Assembly (NCBI RefSeq): GCF_004368405.1
Contig: NZ_SBJH01000046.1
Location: forward strand, 77,077-141,076
Length of the DNA stretch: 64,000 nt
Reading direction: 5' to 3'
DNA from: Olivibacter sp. XZL3
GTDB lineage: Bacteria > Bacteroidota > Bacteroidia > Sphingobacteriales > Sphingobacteriaceae
The notes beneath the pieces are model-generated. The model was not told the DNA's origin and made no database searches. It saw nothing but the letters and a program-made list of their open reading frames with translations. The position numbers and the translations under genes are program-made. Positions 54,441 through 62,776 of the stretch are shown here, piece by piece (position 1 is the first letter of the stretch; each line of letters opens with the position of its first letter).

Positions 54441-54767
54441 TTATTCCTTTCCTCTTAATATGTCATAGATTTTTGCCAAATATGCAGCTTCAGTTAGGAC
54501 CTCCTTCATGTCTTCCCATTCATCTTCTGTGAATGCCAAACTTACTTCATCTGCCGCAGTATGCAGCATCAATCGAAGTTCGCCGTCGGGGAAACAGATC
54601 GCCCGCTGTTGAAAATGATATTTCTTAATATGCGTTAAAAACAGGTAGAACTCCTTGTACTTGAAATTCAACAAAATGTTATGATGCCAGATAAAGAACA
54701 TACCACATGCTGTACACTGGCTGACCGTCGTTTTTGTCGTTTGACATAATATTCTGGTGTTACACAT
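54441..54767 (-). CDS. Small Cys-containing hypothetical protein (DUF6686-like)
   Basis: 108 residues. The N-terminus has several Cys/His that could form a zinc site (MCNTRILCQ, then SQCTACGMFFIWHHN). The rest reads NFKYKEFYLFLTHIKKYHF, an ICFPDGELRLMLHTAADEV strand region and a C-terminal helix (TEAAYLAKIYDIL). It resembles small Bacteroidota proteins of the DUF6686 type, from memory only. No function can be given. Not linked to its neighbours. Confidence 0.65.
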   Translation of the reverse strand: MCNTRILCQTTKTTVSQCTACGMFFIWHHNILLNFKYKEFYLFLTHIKKYHFQQRAICFPDGELRLMLHTAADEVSLAFTEDEWEDMKEVLTEAAYLAKIYDILRGKE

Positions 54768-54948
54768 ATCGCCGAATCCTTGTGCCTGCTTTAGCCATGC
54801 GATGTCGCATGGCTAAACAGGACTTTTGAAATGAATCATTGAGGTTTCCTTACCTATTGGCAAATATAACGTTATTTTTAATGATTCTAAATAGTATGCG
54901 GCTTCTGACATTTATATTACAAAGGTCGGCTAAACCGATCTGCATAAA

Positions 54949-54979
54949 TTGCTTTTAAATTCAACATTATCTATGTTTG
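54949..54979 (+). promoter_or_regulatory. pdxJ promoter (-33 TTG, N20, -7 TATGTTTG)
   Basis: TTG at 54949-54951, a 20-nt spacer and TATGTTTG at 54972-54979 match the Bacteroidota consensus. The -7 box overlaps the in-frame TTG at 54977, which rules that codon out as start and supports the ATG at 54998. Confidence 0.65.
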
Positions 54980-54997
54980 TTGAAAACGACGGACGCT

Positions 54998-55714
54998 ATG
55001 ACGAAATTATCAGTAAACATAAATAAAGTGGCCACCTTGCGAAATAGCCGTGGCGGCAATACTCCGAATGTACTACAAGTGGCACTCGACGCTGAAAAAT
55101 TCGGCGCACAGGGGATTACCGTACACCCACGCCCGGACGAAAGACATATACGCTATCAAGATGTGTTTGATCTAAAGGCGGCAATCAGCACGGAATTTAA
55201 TATCGAAGGGAACTGTAAAGAGAAAAAATTTGTCGATTTAGTACTGGCCAATAAACCAACCCAGGTTACACTAGTGCCTGATGAGCAGGGACAAATAACC
55301 TCTAATCACGGTTGGGATACGATCAAAAATCAATCCTACTTAAGGGAGATGTCGGCTCTTTTTCAAGAAGCCGGTATCCGTGTTTCCATTTTTGTAGACC
55401 CGGATCCGAAAATGGTAGAAGCTGCGGCTCAAACTGGCACCGATCGGATTGAACTTTACACAGAGGCTTACGCAACAAAATACCTTAACGATCCGGCATC
55501 GGCCATTCAGCCTTATAAAGAAGCCGCCCAATTAGCCAATGAACTTGGTCTCGGTTTAAATGCCGGTCACGATCTCGATCTAAACAACCTGCATTATTTT
55601 CACAAGAAAATTCCAAACCTGCTGGAAGTGAGTATTGGCCATGCTCTCATTGCGGATGCACTTTATCTTGGGCTCGAAGAAACGATTAAACGCTATCGGG
55701 CGCAATTGATATGA
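54998..55714 (+). CDS. pdxJ: Pyridoxine 5'-phosphate synthase
   Basis: 238 residues from the ATG at 54998, the usual length. It joins 1-deoxyxylulose 5-phosphate and 3-amino-2-oxopropyl phosphate in vitamin B6 synthesis. Motifs: [19 protein letters not shown] at the N-terminus (with Asn and Arg binding the substrate), [16 protein letters not shown] (~38-53), [16 protein letters not shown] segment with its catalytic Glu, [33 protein letters not shown] and [14 protein letters not shown], all diagnostic. Single gene with its own promoter and a hairpin behind. Confidence 0.96.
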   Translation: MTKLSVNINKVATLRNSRGGNTPNVLQVALDAEKFGAQGITVHPRPDERHIRYQDVFDLKAAISTEFNIEGNCKEKKFVDLVLANKPTQVTLVPDEQGQITSNHGWDTIKNQSYLREMSALFQEAGIRVSIFVDPDPKMVEAAAQTGTDRIELYTEAYATKYLNDPASAIQPYKEAAQLANELGLGLNAGHDLDLNNLHYFHKKIPNLLEVSIGHALIADALYLGLEETIKRYRAQLI

Positions 55715-55720
55715 AGGCAT

Positions 55721-55753
55721 AAGGCTTAGGGTATAGGCTATACCTTAGGCCTT
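55721..55753. terminator. Near-perfect palindrome between convergent pdxJ and ndk
   Basis: AAGGCTTAGGGTATAG (55721-55736) and CTATACCTTAGGCCTT (55738-55753) pair with two G-U positions. It is followed by AAACCCTACGCCTTAAACCCC, which resembles in inverse the sequence at 63880-63903. Likely a bidirectional terminator from a small repeat family. Confidence 0.5.
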
Positions 55754-55803
55754 AAACATTAAACCCTACGCCTTAAACCCCCAAACCTTAGACCTACCTG
55801 TCT

Positions 55804-56223
55804 CTAGTGTTGTTCCAGGGCAGAAAAGAAAAAGCTTCCTTCGATGGCCGCATTTTCGTCCGAATCAGATCCGTGAACTGCATTTGCCTCAATCGATTTC
55901 GCATATTTATTCCGAATCGTTCCTTCTTCTGCTTTGGAAGGATCTGTTGCACCAATTAACGCGCGGAAATCTTCCACTGCATTCTCTTTTTCCAAGATAG
56001 CCGCTACAATCGGACCAGAGCTCATAAAGCCGACCAAATCCTTGTAGAAAGGACGTTCTTTATGTACCGCATAAAAAGCACCGGCAGTTTCGCTGGTCAG
56101 CTGCGTATATTTCATAGCAACAATCTTAAAACCGGCCTGAATGATATCGTTCAAAATCGCCCCGATATAGCCATTGCCAACCGCATCGGGTTTAATCATC
56201 GTAAATGTTCTGTTAGTAGCCAT
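55804..56223 (-). CDS. ndk: Nucleoside diphosphate kinase
   Basis: 139 residues. It transfers phosphate between nucleoside tri- and diphosphates through a phosphohistidine. Motifs: [17 protein letters not shown] (~5-21), [20 protein letters not shown] (~59-78), [18 protein letters not shown] (~87-104) and the active-site His in [15 protein letters not shown] (~114-128). All catalytic residues are present. A TATTTTTG box lies 21 nt upstream on the minus strand. Divergent from the DHH gene. Confidence 0.96.
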   Translation of the reverse strand: MATNRTFTMIKPDAVGNGYIGAILNDIIQAGFKIVAMKYTQLTSETAGAFYAVHKERPFYKDLVGFMSSGPIVAAILEKENAVEDFRALIGATDPSKAEEGTIRNKYAKSIEANAVHGSDSDENAAIEGSFFFSALEQH

Positions 56224-56244
56224 CTATTTGAATGTATTTTTCTG

Positions 56245-56252
56245 CAAAAATA
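56245..56252 (-). promoter_or_regulatory. Candidate -7 box (TATTTTTG) of ndk
   Basis: Consensus-type -7 box on the minus strand, 21 nt before the ndk ATG at 56223. No -33 at the usual distance. Confidence 0.4.
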
Positions 56253-56290
56253 AGCTTTTATGCCCACTTTATTTTCTTATTTCAAATATT

Positions 56291-56306
56291 GTACATATAT
56301 ATGTAC
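56291..56306. promoter_or_regulatory. Perfect 16-bp palindrome in the ndk/DHH divergent region
   Basis: GTACATATATATGTAC is fully self-complementary and sits midway between the two divergent genes, about 40 bp from either -7 box. It could be an operator; no candidate regulator is adjacent. Confidence 0.4.
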
Positions 56307-56346
56307 CTCTGAATTTTTTCTTTTTAATATCTAAGAAAAAAATTAA

Positions 56347-56354
56347 TAGCTTTG
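56347..56354 (+). promoter_or_regulatory. Candidate -7 box (TAGCTTTG) of the DHH gene
   Basis: Consensus-type -7 box 18 nt before the ATG at 56373. It overlaps the in-frame TTG at 56352, which argues for the ATG as start. Confidence 0.45.
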
Positions 56355-56372
56355 CATTCTTTAAATCACTGC

Positions 56373-57386
56373 ATGTTAACGATTACCACGCTGAAACAAA
56401 TATTAGCCGAACCAACAAGAATAGTTATAACAACACATTATAAGCCTGACGGCGATGCCTTGGGTTCGTCATTAGCGATGTTGTTATGGCTGAAGGCGCG
56501 TGGACATGATGTAAAACTGATTGTTCCTTCCGACTACCCCTCTTTTTTGATGTGGATGCCGCACCAGGAAGAAGCAATTATCTACACAGAAAACAAAGAC
56601 TTAGCGGATGGTTTTATTCAACAAGCTGATTTGATCTTCTGTTTAGACTTTAACGGCTTAGCCCGTACGCAAGATATGCAGGCCGTGTTAAGGAACAGTG
56701 AGGCGACTAAGATTATGATTGATCACCATTTGGAACCAGAGGGTTTTGATCAGTTCAGACATTGGAATCCGGAGTCGGCAGCCACCGCGTACCTGGTGTA
56801 CGACTTTATTGTGAATCTTTTAGACGATCGCGCATCCATAACGCCGGAGATCGCAACCTGCTTATACACAGGTGTTATGACGGATACCGGTTCTTTTCGC
56901 TTTCAGTCTACCACCGCGGAAATACACTTGGTAATTGCCGACCTTATTTCTTTAGGCGCAAAAAATTCGGAAATTCATGAGCTGGTGTATAACAGTTCCT
57001 CCGAAAACAGATTGAAGTTTTTAGGCTTTTGTCTGCTCAACCGCCTAGTGGTTCTTCCCGAGTACAAAACCGCATACTTCGCAATAACAAAAGAAGACTT
57101 AGCACGTTTTAATATCATTACCGGAGATACGGAAGGCCTGGTCAACTATGCCCTCTCCATCAGCGGCATACGACTCGCGGCTCTTATCATTGATCGTACC
57201 TACCAGATCAAGTTGTCTTTACGTTCTGTTGGGACATTTCCGGCAAATGAAATTTGCGCCAACTATTTCAATGGTGGAGGCCATCGTAATGCCGCGGGCG
57301 GCCATGATGACCTTCCTTTAGAACAAGTGGTGGATAAATTCAGAGCCGTTCTTCCCCTTTACAAAGAGCAACTCCTTGGTAATTAA
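56373..57386 (+). CDS. DHH/DHHA1 phosphoesterase, NrnA-type (oligoribonuclease / pAp phosphatase)
   Basis: 337 residues from the ATG at 56373. The DHH domain has VITTHYKPDGDALGSSLAML (~17-36; metal-binding His and Asp), IFCLDFNGL, the family motif MIDHHLEPE (~115-123) and CLYTGVMTDTGSFRF. The C-terminal DHHA1 domain ends with the substrate loop YFNGGGHRNAAGGHDD. NrnA enzymes degrade short RNAs and pAp; members of the same superfamily cleave pApA from c-di-AMP, which could link to CdaA in this window, but that is only a possibility. The FKBP gene follows after 50 bp. Confidence 0.93.
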   Translation: MLTITTLKQILAEPTRIVITTHYKPDGDALGSSLAMLLWLKARGHDVKLIVPSDYPSFLMWMPHQEEAIIYTENKDLADGFIQQADLIFCLDFNGLARTQDMQAVLRNSEATKIMIDHHLEPEGFDQFRHWNPESAATAYLVYDFIVNLLDDRASITPEIATCLYTGVMTDTGSFRFQSTTAEIHLVIADLISLGAKNSEIHELVYNSSSENRLKFLGFCLLNRLVVLPEYKTAYFAITKEDLARFNIITGDTEGLVNYALSISGIRLAALIIDRTYQIKLSLRSVGTFPANEICANYFNGGGHRNAAGGHDDLPLEQVVDKFRAVLPLYKEQLLGN

Positions 57387-57436
57387 TAAATATTGATAAA
57401 TTTATAGGAAAATTAAAAACAGTAAATACACAAATA

Positions 57437-58402
57437 ATGAAAAGAACATCCCTTATTTTAGGTTTGGCAGCTTTAACAGGATTGGGAGCTACGTCATGCC
57501 AGAGTTTTAAAGACGGTGCAGGAGGCATGCAATATAAGATTGTAAAAGAAGAGGGAAAACCCAAAATCAAAGAAGGCGATTTTGTTTCCTTAGGAGCAGT
57601 AATTTCCACCGAAAACGATTCGGTTCTGAATAGCAGTTATGAAATGGAGCAACCTTTTTACTTAGCCGCACAGAAATCAATGTACCCTGGAGACATTTTT
57701 ACCGCATTGTCTATGTTGGGAGAAGGCGATAGTGCCGTTTTCAAATTGAATATTGACAGCATGGTGGCTAAAACAGGTCAACCTCGTCCTCCCTTTAAAG
57801 GCCAATATATTGTACATACCTTTAAGATCAACAAAGTGATCCCTAAAGGTACACTTACCGACAGCATTTTTAACCAAGAGGTAGAAAAGTATATTACGCA
57901 GGACCGCGAGAAGGCGAAGAATGCGGAAGAAGGAAAGATCGAAAATTATATTAAAAAAGAAGGACTGGAAGTAAAGACAACCAGCTCGGGTCTTAAATAT
58001 TCCATTGAAAAAGAAGGTACCGGCAATAAACCGAACGTAGGAGACACCGTTGTTGTACATTATACCGGCAGGTTCTTAGGCGGAAAAATCTTCGATTCAA
58101 GTGTGAAAGAAGATGCTCAAAAAGGAAATGTATACAACCAAATGCGCGAGCCCTATGAGCCTATCCGCATTCCAATCGGCGTAGGTGCCGTTGTTCCAGG
58201 TTGGGATGAAGGGCTAGCGCTCTTGTCTAAAGGAGCAAAAGCGACCTTGGTTTTACCTTCTAAATTAGCTTATGGTGAGCATGGAAGTATGGGGATTCAA
58301 CCTTACACGCCACTCGCTTTTACCGTAGAAATGGTGGACATCGTTCCGCAAAAAGGAAAGCCGGCAGCAACGCCAGACGCACCGACAACAGCAAACAAGT
58401 AA
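57437..58402 (+). CDS. FKBP-type peptidyl-prolyl isomerase lipoprotein
   Basis: 321 residues. The lipoprotein signal ends LGATSCQSF (Cys near 21). Residues ~25-140 form a degenerate first FKBP-like domain (IKEGDFVSLGAVISTENDSV; GDSAVFKLNIDSM). After a charged helix comes the canonical FKBP domain (~190-310): VGDTVVVHYTGRFLGGKIFD, VVPGWDEGLALLSKGAKATL, SKLAYGEHGSMGIQPYTPLA. It speeds proline isomerisation during folding of envelope proteins. Probably an operon with the upstream DHH gene; ends at a strong terminator. Confidence 0.92.
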   Translation: MKRTSLILGLAALTGLGATSCQSFKDGAGGMQYKIVKEEGKPKIKEGDFVSLGAVISTENDSVLNSSYEMEQPFYLAAQKSMYPGDIFTALSMLGEGDSAVFKLNIDSMVAKTGQPRPPFKGQYIVHTFKINKVIPKGTLTDSIFNQEVEKYITQDREKAKNAEEGKIENYIKKEGLEVKTTSSGLKYSIEKEGTGNKPNVGDTVVVHYTGRFLGGKIFDSSVKEDAQKGNVYNQMREPYEPIRIPIGVGAVVPGWDEGLALLSKGAKATLVLPSKLAYGEHGSMGIQPYTPLAFTVEMVDIVPQKGKPAATPDAPTTANK

Positions 58403-58407
58403 TACGG

Positions 58408-58440
58408 AGCCCATCGCAATGCGATGGGCTTTTTGTTTTT
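58408..58440 (+). terminator. Intrinsic terminator after the FKBP gene
   Basis: AGCCCATCGCA (58408-58418) pairs with TGCGATGGGCT (58420-58430), then TTTTGTTTTT. It separates this unit from tatD. Confidence 0.88.
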
Positions 58441-58477
58441 GTTCGGGCTTAGGCGGACAATTTTTAAGTTTTTTTTA

Positions 58478-58485
58478 TATGTTTG
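58478..58485 (+). promoter_or_regulatory. Candidate -7 box (TATGTTTG) of the TatD gene
   Basis: Consensus-type -7 box ending 5 nt before the ATG at 58491, again predicting an almost leaderless mRNA. It overlaps the other in-frame ATG at 58479. Confidence 0.4.
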
Positions 58486-58490
58486 TTCAT

Positions 58491-59255
58491 ATGCAACTTA
58501 CCGATACCCATACGCATATCTATTATCATGAAAGTAGCGCATTAGACGAACAAATAATACGTTGTAAGGAAAACAATATCACCCGACTATTCCTTCCGAA
58601 CGTAGACAGTGAATCAATCGATAAGGTGTTCCACACGACAGATAGCTACCCGGAAATCTGTTATCCTATGTTAGGCCTACATCCCTGTAGTGTCAAAGAG
58701 AATTTCAAGGAAGAATTAACGATTATTGAAAAAGCGCTAAGGAAAAGATCGGTAGTAGCCATCGGCGAAATCGGGCTCGACCTCTATTGGGACAAGACGA
58801 CTCTCCCATTGCAACAAGAAGCCTTTCGTATACAAGTGGCTTGGGCCAAGGAAAGAAATTTGCCAATTGTTATTCATTGCCGGGAGGCTTTTGATGAACA
58901 GTTTGCTTTATTGGAAGAATTGAAGGACGATAAGCTTTTCGGTATTTTTCATTGCTTTACAGGCACCGTAGAACAGGCAAAACGCGCGATAGACTTGGGC
59001 TTTTACCTCGGCATCGGTGGCGTCGTTACTTTCAAGAACGCAGGATTGGATAAAGTAGTTGAGCAGTTGGATTTAAAACATATTGTGCTGGAAACGGATG
59101 CGCCCTATCTTGCTCCAACCCCTTTCAGAGGAAAGCCGAACGAAAGTAGCTATTTGTTGTATGTGGCACAGAAAGTGGCCGACCTAAAGCAGCTGCCATT
59201 GGAAGAAGTGGCACAGATTACAACGCAAAATGCAACAAGGGTATTCGGGATTTGA
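58491..59255 (+). CDS. tatD: TatD-family metal-dependent hydrolase (DNase)
   Basis: 254 residues from the ATG at 58491 (MQLTDTHTHIYYHES). The frame is open back to 58419, but that part overlaps the previous terminator and the -7 box. TIM-barrel metal sites: DTHTH (~4-8), AIGEIGLDLYWDK (~88-100), IVIHCREAFDE (~125-135), GIFHCFTGTVEQA (~148-160) and VLETDAPYLAP (~199-209). TatD enzymes act as 3'-5' exonucleases or other hydrolases; in several bacteria they process damaged DNA. All metal ligands are present. Confidence 0.93.
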   Translation: MQLTDTHTHIYYHESSALDEQIIRCKENNITRLFLPNVDSESIDKVFHTTDSYPEICYPMLGLHPCSVKENFKEELTIIEKALRKRSVVAIGEIGLDLYWDKTTLPLQQEAFRIQVAWAKERNLPIVIHCREAFDEQFALLEELKDDKLFGIFHCFTGTVEQAKRAIDLGFYLGIGGVVTFKNAGLDKVVEQLDLKHIVLETDAPYLAPTPFRGKPNESSYLLYVAQKVADLKQLPLEEVAQITTQNATRVFGI

Positions 59256-59421
59256 TTGCACCTCCCTTAGCAAACACACGCTTTATCGCCACAGGAGGCC
59301 GATCATCCTGACCCGTTCTCCCAACCAATGATATTGCATATGAAATCAGATTTATCTAAGTTTACAAAGCCTTTAAACCTGAGCGAAAAAAAGCGCTATT
59401 AAAGATGCAACGCTAATTTAA

Positions 59422-60438
59422 ATGAACAATATACTGATACTATACACAGGGGGAACAATAGGAATGGTTACCGATGAGACATCGGGCAGCTTCGTTCCGT
59501 TTAATTTCGAATTGATACACAAAAATGTACCGGAATTAAGCCGCCTGAACTATAACTTGTCCATCCATTCTTTTGATCCGATCATCGATTCTTCCAATAT
59601 GCAGCCAGCCATTTGGGTACAAATGGCTGAACTTATAAAAGACAACTATCATTTATACGATGGCTTTGTCATCTTACATGGCTCCGATACTATGGCTTTC
59701 TCGGCTTCTGCCTTAAGCTTTATGCTAGAGGGTTTGCAAAAGCCGGTCATCTTTTCCGGTTCCCAACTGCCCATCGGAGAAATTAGAACGGATGCCAGGG
59801 AAAATTTAATTACCGCTTTGGAGCTTGCCTCTGCAAAAAAGCATGGTCGATCGCTTATACAGGAAGTATGCATCTTTTTCGACAGTAAACTTTTTAGAGG
59901 AAATCGCGCTTTCAAGTATAACTCCGCTAAGTTTGAGGCCTTCCGCTCGCCGAATTACCCCGTGCTGGCCGAGGCGGGTGTGCATTTAAAATATAACCGG
60001 CCGGCACTAATGAATAATGCGGGGAAAGACTTCATTCTACACACAAAAATCGACAACTCTATTTCTGTTCTTAAATTGTACCCAGGTATCAGCAAAGAGG
60101 TCGTTAAAGCCGTGCTTGAATCAGATGCGCGCTCTGTAATAATGGAGACCTTTGGTTCCGGTAACACCACTACGGCCGCCTGGTTTCTGGATATGCTTAG
60201 AAGTGCCATTCGCGGCGGAAAGAACATTCTGAACATTTCACAATGTAAGGTAGGCTCTGTGGAACTGGGCCGATATGAAACCAGTCAGTGGCTCCAGGAA
60301 ATGGGCGTATTGAGCGGCTTTGATATGACCTTCGAAGCCGCGGTCACCAAACTGATGTATCTCCAAGGCGAGTTTGAAAGCCAAAGCGAAGTAGCCCGTT
60401 GGGTAGAAGTAAACATCAGAGGCGAACTAACGGATTAG
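59422..60438 (+). CDS. ansA: Type I (cytoplasmic) asparaginase
   Basis: 338 residues. It hydrolyses L-asparagine to aspartate and ammonia. The nucleophile Thr is in LYTGGTIGMVTDE (~7-19); the second site Thr-Asp-(Lys) in LHGSDTMAFSASALSFMLEG (~88-107). No signal peptide, so it is cytoplasmic type I. VIMETFGSGNTTTAAWFLDM near the C-terminus is typical. Between TatD and this gene (59256-59421) only a 20-residue frame at 59340 is visible, which I do not call. Confidence 0.94.
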   Translation: MNNILILYTGGTIGMVTDETSGSFVPFNFELIHKNVPELSRLNYNLSIHSFDPIIDSSNMQPAIWVQMAELIKDNYHLYDGFVILHGSDTMAFSASALSFMLEGLQKPVIFSGSQLPIGEIRTDARENLITALELASAKKHGRSLIQEVCIFFDSKLFRGNRAFKYNSAKFEAFRSPNYPVLAEAGVHLKYNRPALMNNAGKDFILHTKIDNSISVLKLYPGISKEVVKAVLESDARSVIMETFGSGNTTTAAWFLDMLRSAIRGGKNILNISQCKVGSVELGRYETSQWLQEMGVLSGFDMTFEAAVTKLMYLQGEFESQSEVARWVEVNIRGELTD

Positions 60439-60455
60439 TCCGCCTCTTCCTTTAC
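60419..60455. terminator. Bidirectional terminator between ansA and the oligopeptidase gene
   Basis: GAGGCGAACTAA (60419-60430) pairs with TTAGTCCGCCTC (60435-60446) with one mismatch, followed by TTCCTTT. The stem contains the ansA stop codon and the end of the convergent gene, so one compact element serves both. Confidence 0.7.
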
Positions 60456-62602
60456 TCTACAATACCTTCCAGGGCGAAGAGAAAAGCATAGTTGAGCGCA
60501 ATGTCTTTTAGATAGTCGAATCTTCCTGAAGCACCACCATGCCCGAAGTCCATATCCGTTTTTAGTAACAGGATGTTTTTATCTGTCTTGGTCGCCCGCA
60601 ACTTCGCTACCCATTTCGCCGGCTCGAAATACTGTACCTGACTATCATGCAGCCCCGTTGTAACTAATACGTTGGGATAGGCTTTTGCTTCTATGTTTTC
60701 ATATGGTGAATAGCTCTTCATATAGAAGTAGGCGTCCTTGTTCTTTGGATTACCCCATTCATCAAACTCATTGGTTGTAAGAGGAATCGTTTCATCCAGC
60801 ATGGTATTTACCACATCGACAAAGGGAACCTGTGCAATAATACCCTTCCACAAGTCCGGCGCCATATTCATGACAGCGCCCATTAACAAGCCACCGGCAC
60901 TTCCTCCCTGCGCATATAAATGCTCTTTGCTGGTATATTGCTTTTCTATAAGGTATTTACCGCAGGTAATAAAGTCGGTAAAGGTATTTTTCTTTTTCAT
61001 CATTTTCCCGTCCTCATACCATTGCCTTCCCATCTCCTGTCCACCTCGTATATGAGCGATGGCAAAAACAAAACCTCTATTTAACAAACTTAAGCGGGTG
61101 TTACTGAACGTCGGATCCATCGATGCACCATAGGAGCCATATCCGTAAAGTAGTAAGGGCGCCTTACCGTTCTTTTCAAATCCCTTTTTATAAACCAATG
61201 AGATGGGAATCTGAACCCCGTCTTCCGCCGTCGCATAAAGTCGTTCCGTTACATAGTCTTTCGGTTCATAGCCTCCCAGTACTTCTTGCTGTTTCAATAA
61301 AGTCTTTTTCTTGTCGTCCATATGGTAGTCGAACGTAGAAGGCGGGGTAGTAAGCGAGGTATAGCCGTACCGAACAACGTCGGTATTATATTCCATATTC
61401 GCTTGGGTGTATGCGGTATAGGCGGCCTCCCCAAAATCGAGGTAATGGGCGTCGCCACTCTTCAGATTTCTGATATTTAACTGCGTTAAGCCGTTTTTTC
61501 GCTCGGAAACCACAAGAAAGTCCTTGAATTCATCCACGCCTTCCAGCAACACATCTTGGCGGTGCGGAATCACTTCTTTCCAATTCGCAATGTCCGTTCT
61601 ATCCAGTGGGCATTCCATGAGCTTAAAATTCAACGCGTCTTTATTGGTCACGATCAGGAAACGATCTTCCAATGCCGTCACATCATACAAGACATCTTTC
61701 ATCCGTGCTTGGAAAACCTTAAAAGCGTCCATCGGTCTATCCGCATCGATAAATCTTGTTTCTGAACTTGTTGTTGCGCCAGAGTAGATATAGATAAACT
61801 TACCTGATTTGGCCCTACCTACGCCTATGTAATTACTTTTATCAAGTTCTTCATAAACAACCTTATCTCCGGCTACATCCGTCCCTAATTCATGTCTCTT
61901 TATTTTTTCGGTGAGCAGTGTTACCGGATTCTTGGAAGTATAAAAGAATGTTTTGTTGTCGTTGGCCCATGCCACACCGCCGGTAGTCCCCTTTATCTCT
62001 TCTTCATATACGGCGCCTGTTTCCAGATTTTTAATATGGATGATATATTCCCGTCGCGAGACCGTATCGATTCCGAAAGCCAGCAGTTTGTTATCCGGAC
62101 TAACGCTAAACCCTGTTGCACTGAAATAAGGATGCCCTTCCGCCATCTTATCGACATCCAGCAAAATCTCTTCTTCAGCCGTTAATGACCCTTTTTTTCT
62201 GCAATACTTATAATACTGTTTACCTTCCTCCGTTCTTGTGTAGTAATAATATCCATTTTTAAAATAAGGTACCGATTCGTCCTTCTCTTTTATACGCGCC
62301 TTCATCTCCTCGAATAACTTATCTTGAAAATCTTTTGTGCCGGCCATTACCGTATCAAGGTAAGCATTTTCGGCGTTTAGGTAATCGATTACTTTTGTGC
62401 TGTCGGGTCCTTTTTTAAAGTAATCAATCATCCAATAGTAGTTATCTACTACGGTGTCGCCATGAATAGTTCTTTCATGTGCTTTCTTTTCGGCAATAGG
62501 AGCGTCGGCGGCTCCCCACTGATAGGGAGATTTGTTTTTTTCATCACCCGAACAAGCGGTCAATATGGTCATTACTATCATAGAAATGTGGCTCTTTTGC
62601 AT
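60452..62602 (-). CDS. ptrB: Oligopeptidase B-like S9 prolyl oligopeptidase, lipoprotein
   Basis: 716 residues. The lipoprotein signal MTILTACSGDEKN (Cys near 17) places it at the periplasmic or outer face. Residues ~30-430 form the seven-bladed propeller, starting with ERTIHGDTVVDNYYWM. The hydrolase domain has PLLLYGYGSYGASMDPTFS, the nucleophile motif QGGSAGGLLMGAVMN (Ser near 557), the Asp in TGLHDSQVQY and the His in DFGHGGASGR. Oligopeptidase B cleaves short peptides after Lys or Arg; the Glu pair that sets this preference cannot be confirmed by eye. Confidence 0.92.
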   Translation of the reverse strand: MQKSHISMIVMTILTACSGDEKNKSPYQWGAADAPIAEKKAHERTIHGDTVVDNYYWMIDYFKKGPDSTKVIDYLNAENAYLDTVMAGTKDFQDKLFEEMKARIKEKDESVPYFKNGYYYYTRTEEGKQYYKYCRKKGSLTAEEEILLDVDKMAEGHPYFSATGFSVSPDNKLLAFGIDTVSRREYIIHIKNLETGAVYEEEIKGTTGGVAWANDNKTFFYTSKNPVTLLTEKIKRHELGTDVAGDKVVYEELDKSNYIGVGRAKSGKFIYIYSGATTSSETRFIDADRPMDAFKVFQARMKDVLYDVTALEDRFLIVTNKDALNFKLMECPLDRTDIANWKEVIPHRQDVLLEGVDEFKDFLVVSERKNGLTQLNIRNLKSGDAHYLDFGEAAYTAYTQANMEYNTDVVRYGYTSLTTPPSTFDYHMDDKKKTLLKQQEVLGGYEPKDYVTERLYATAEDGVQIPISLVYKKGFEKNGKAPLLLYGYGSYGASMDPTFSNTRLSLLNRGFVFAIAHIRGGQEMGRQWYEDGKMMKKKNTFTDFITCGKYLIEKQYTSKEHLYAQGGSAGGLLMGAVMNMAPDLWKGIIAQVPFVDVVNTMLDETIPLTTNEFDEWGNPKNKDAYFYMKSYSPYENIEAKAYPNVLVTTGLHDSQVQYFEPAKWVAKLRATKTDKNILLLKTDMDFGHGGASGRFDYLKDIALNYAFLFALEGIVE

Positions 62603-62776
62603 TTTGCTCTATTTTTCGTCGGTTTAGGAATCGATCTACCAAGATAAGAATTAGTTTTCCTTTTTTTCATTTTATATTTATTTTCAAAGGCATTTAGACA
62701 ACTTCAAAAGAAGCGTGTTTATTTGTTTTTTACAATATATATGCGATATTGAGTGCTTAAAAAATCTCATTAGTAA

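Noticed and set aside
58444..58460. TGTTCG...CGGACA half-sites near the tatD promoter
   Set aside because: The half-sites are 8 bp apart instead of 4, there is only one pair, and no TGG-N10-GY follows at the fixed distance.
59340..59402. 20-residue frame MKSDLSKFTKPLNLSEKKRY upstream of ansA
   Set aside because: Too short, no recognisable family and no clear translation signal; kept only as a note.
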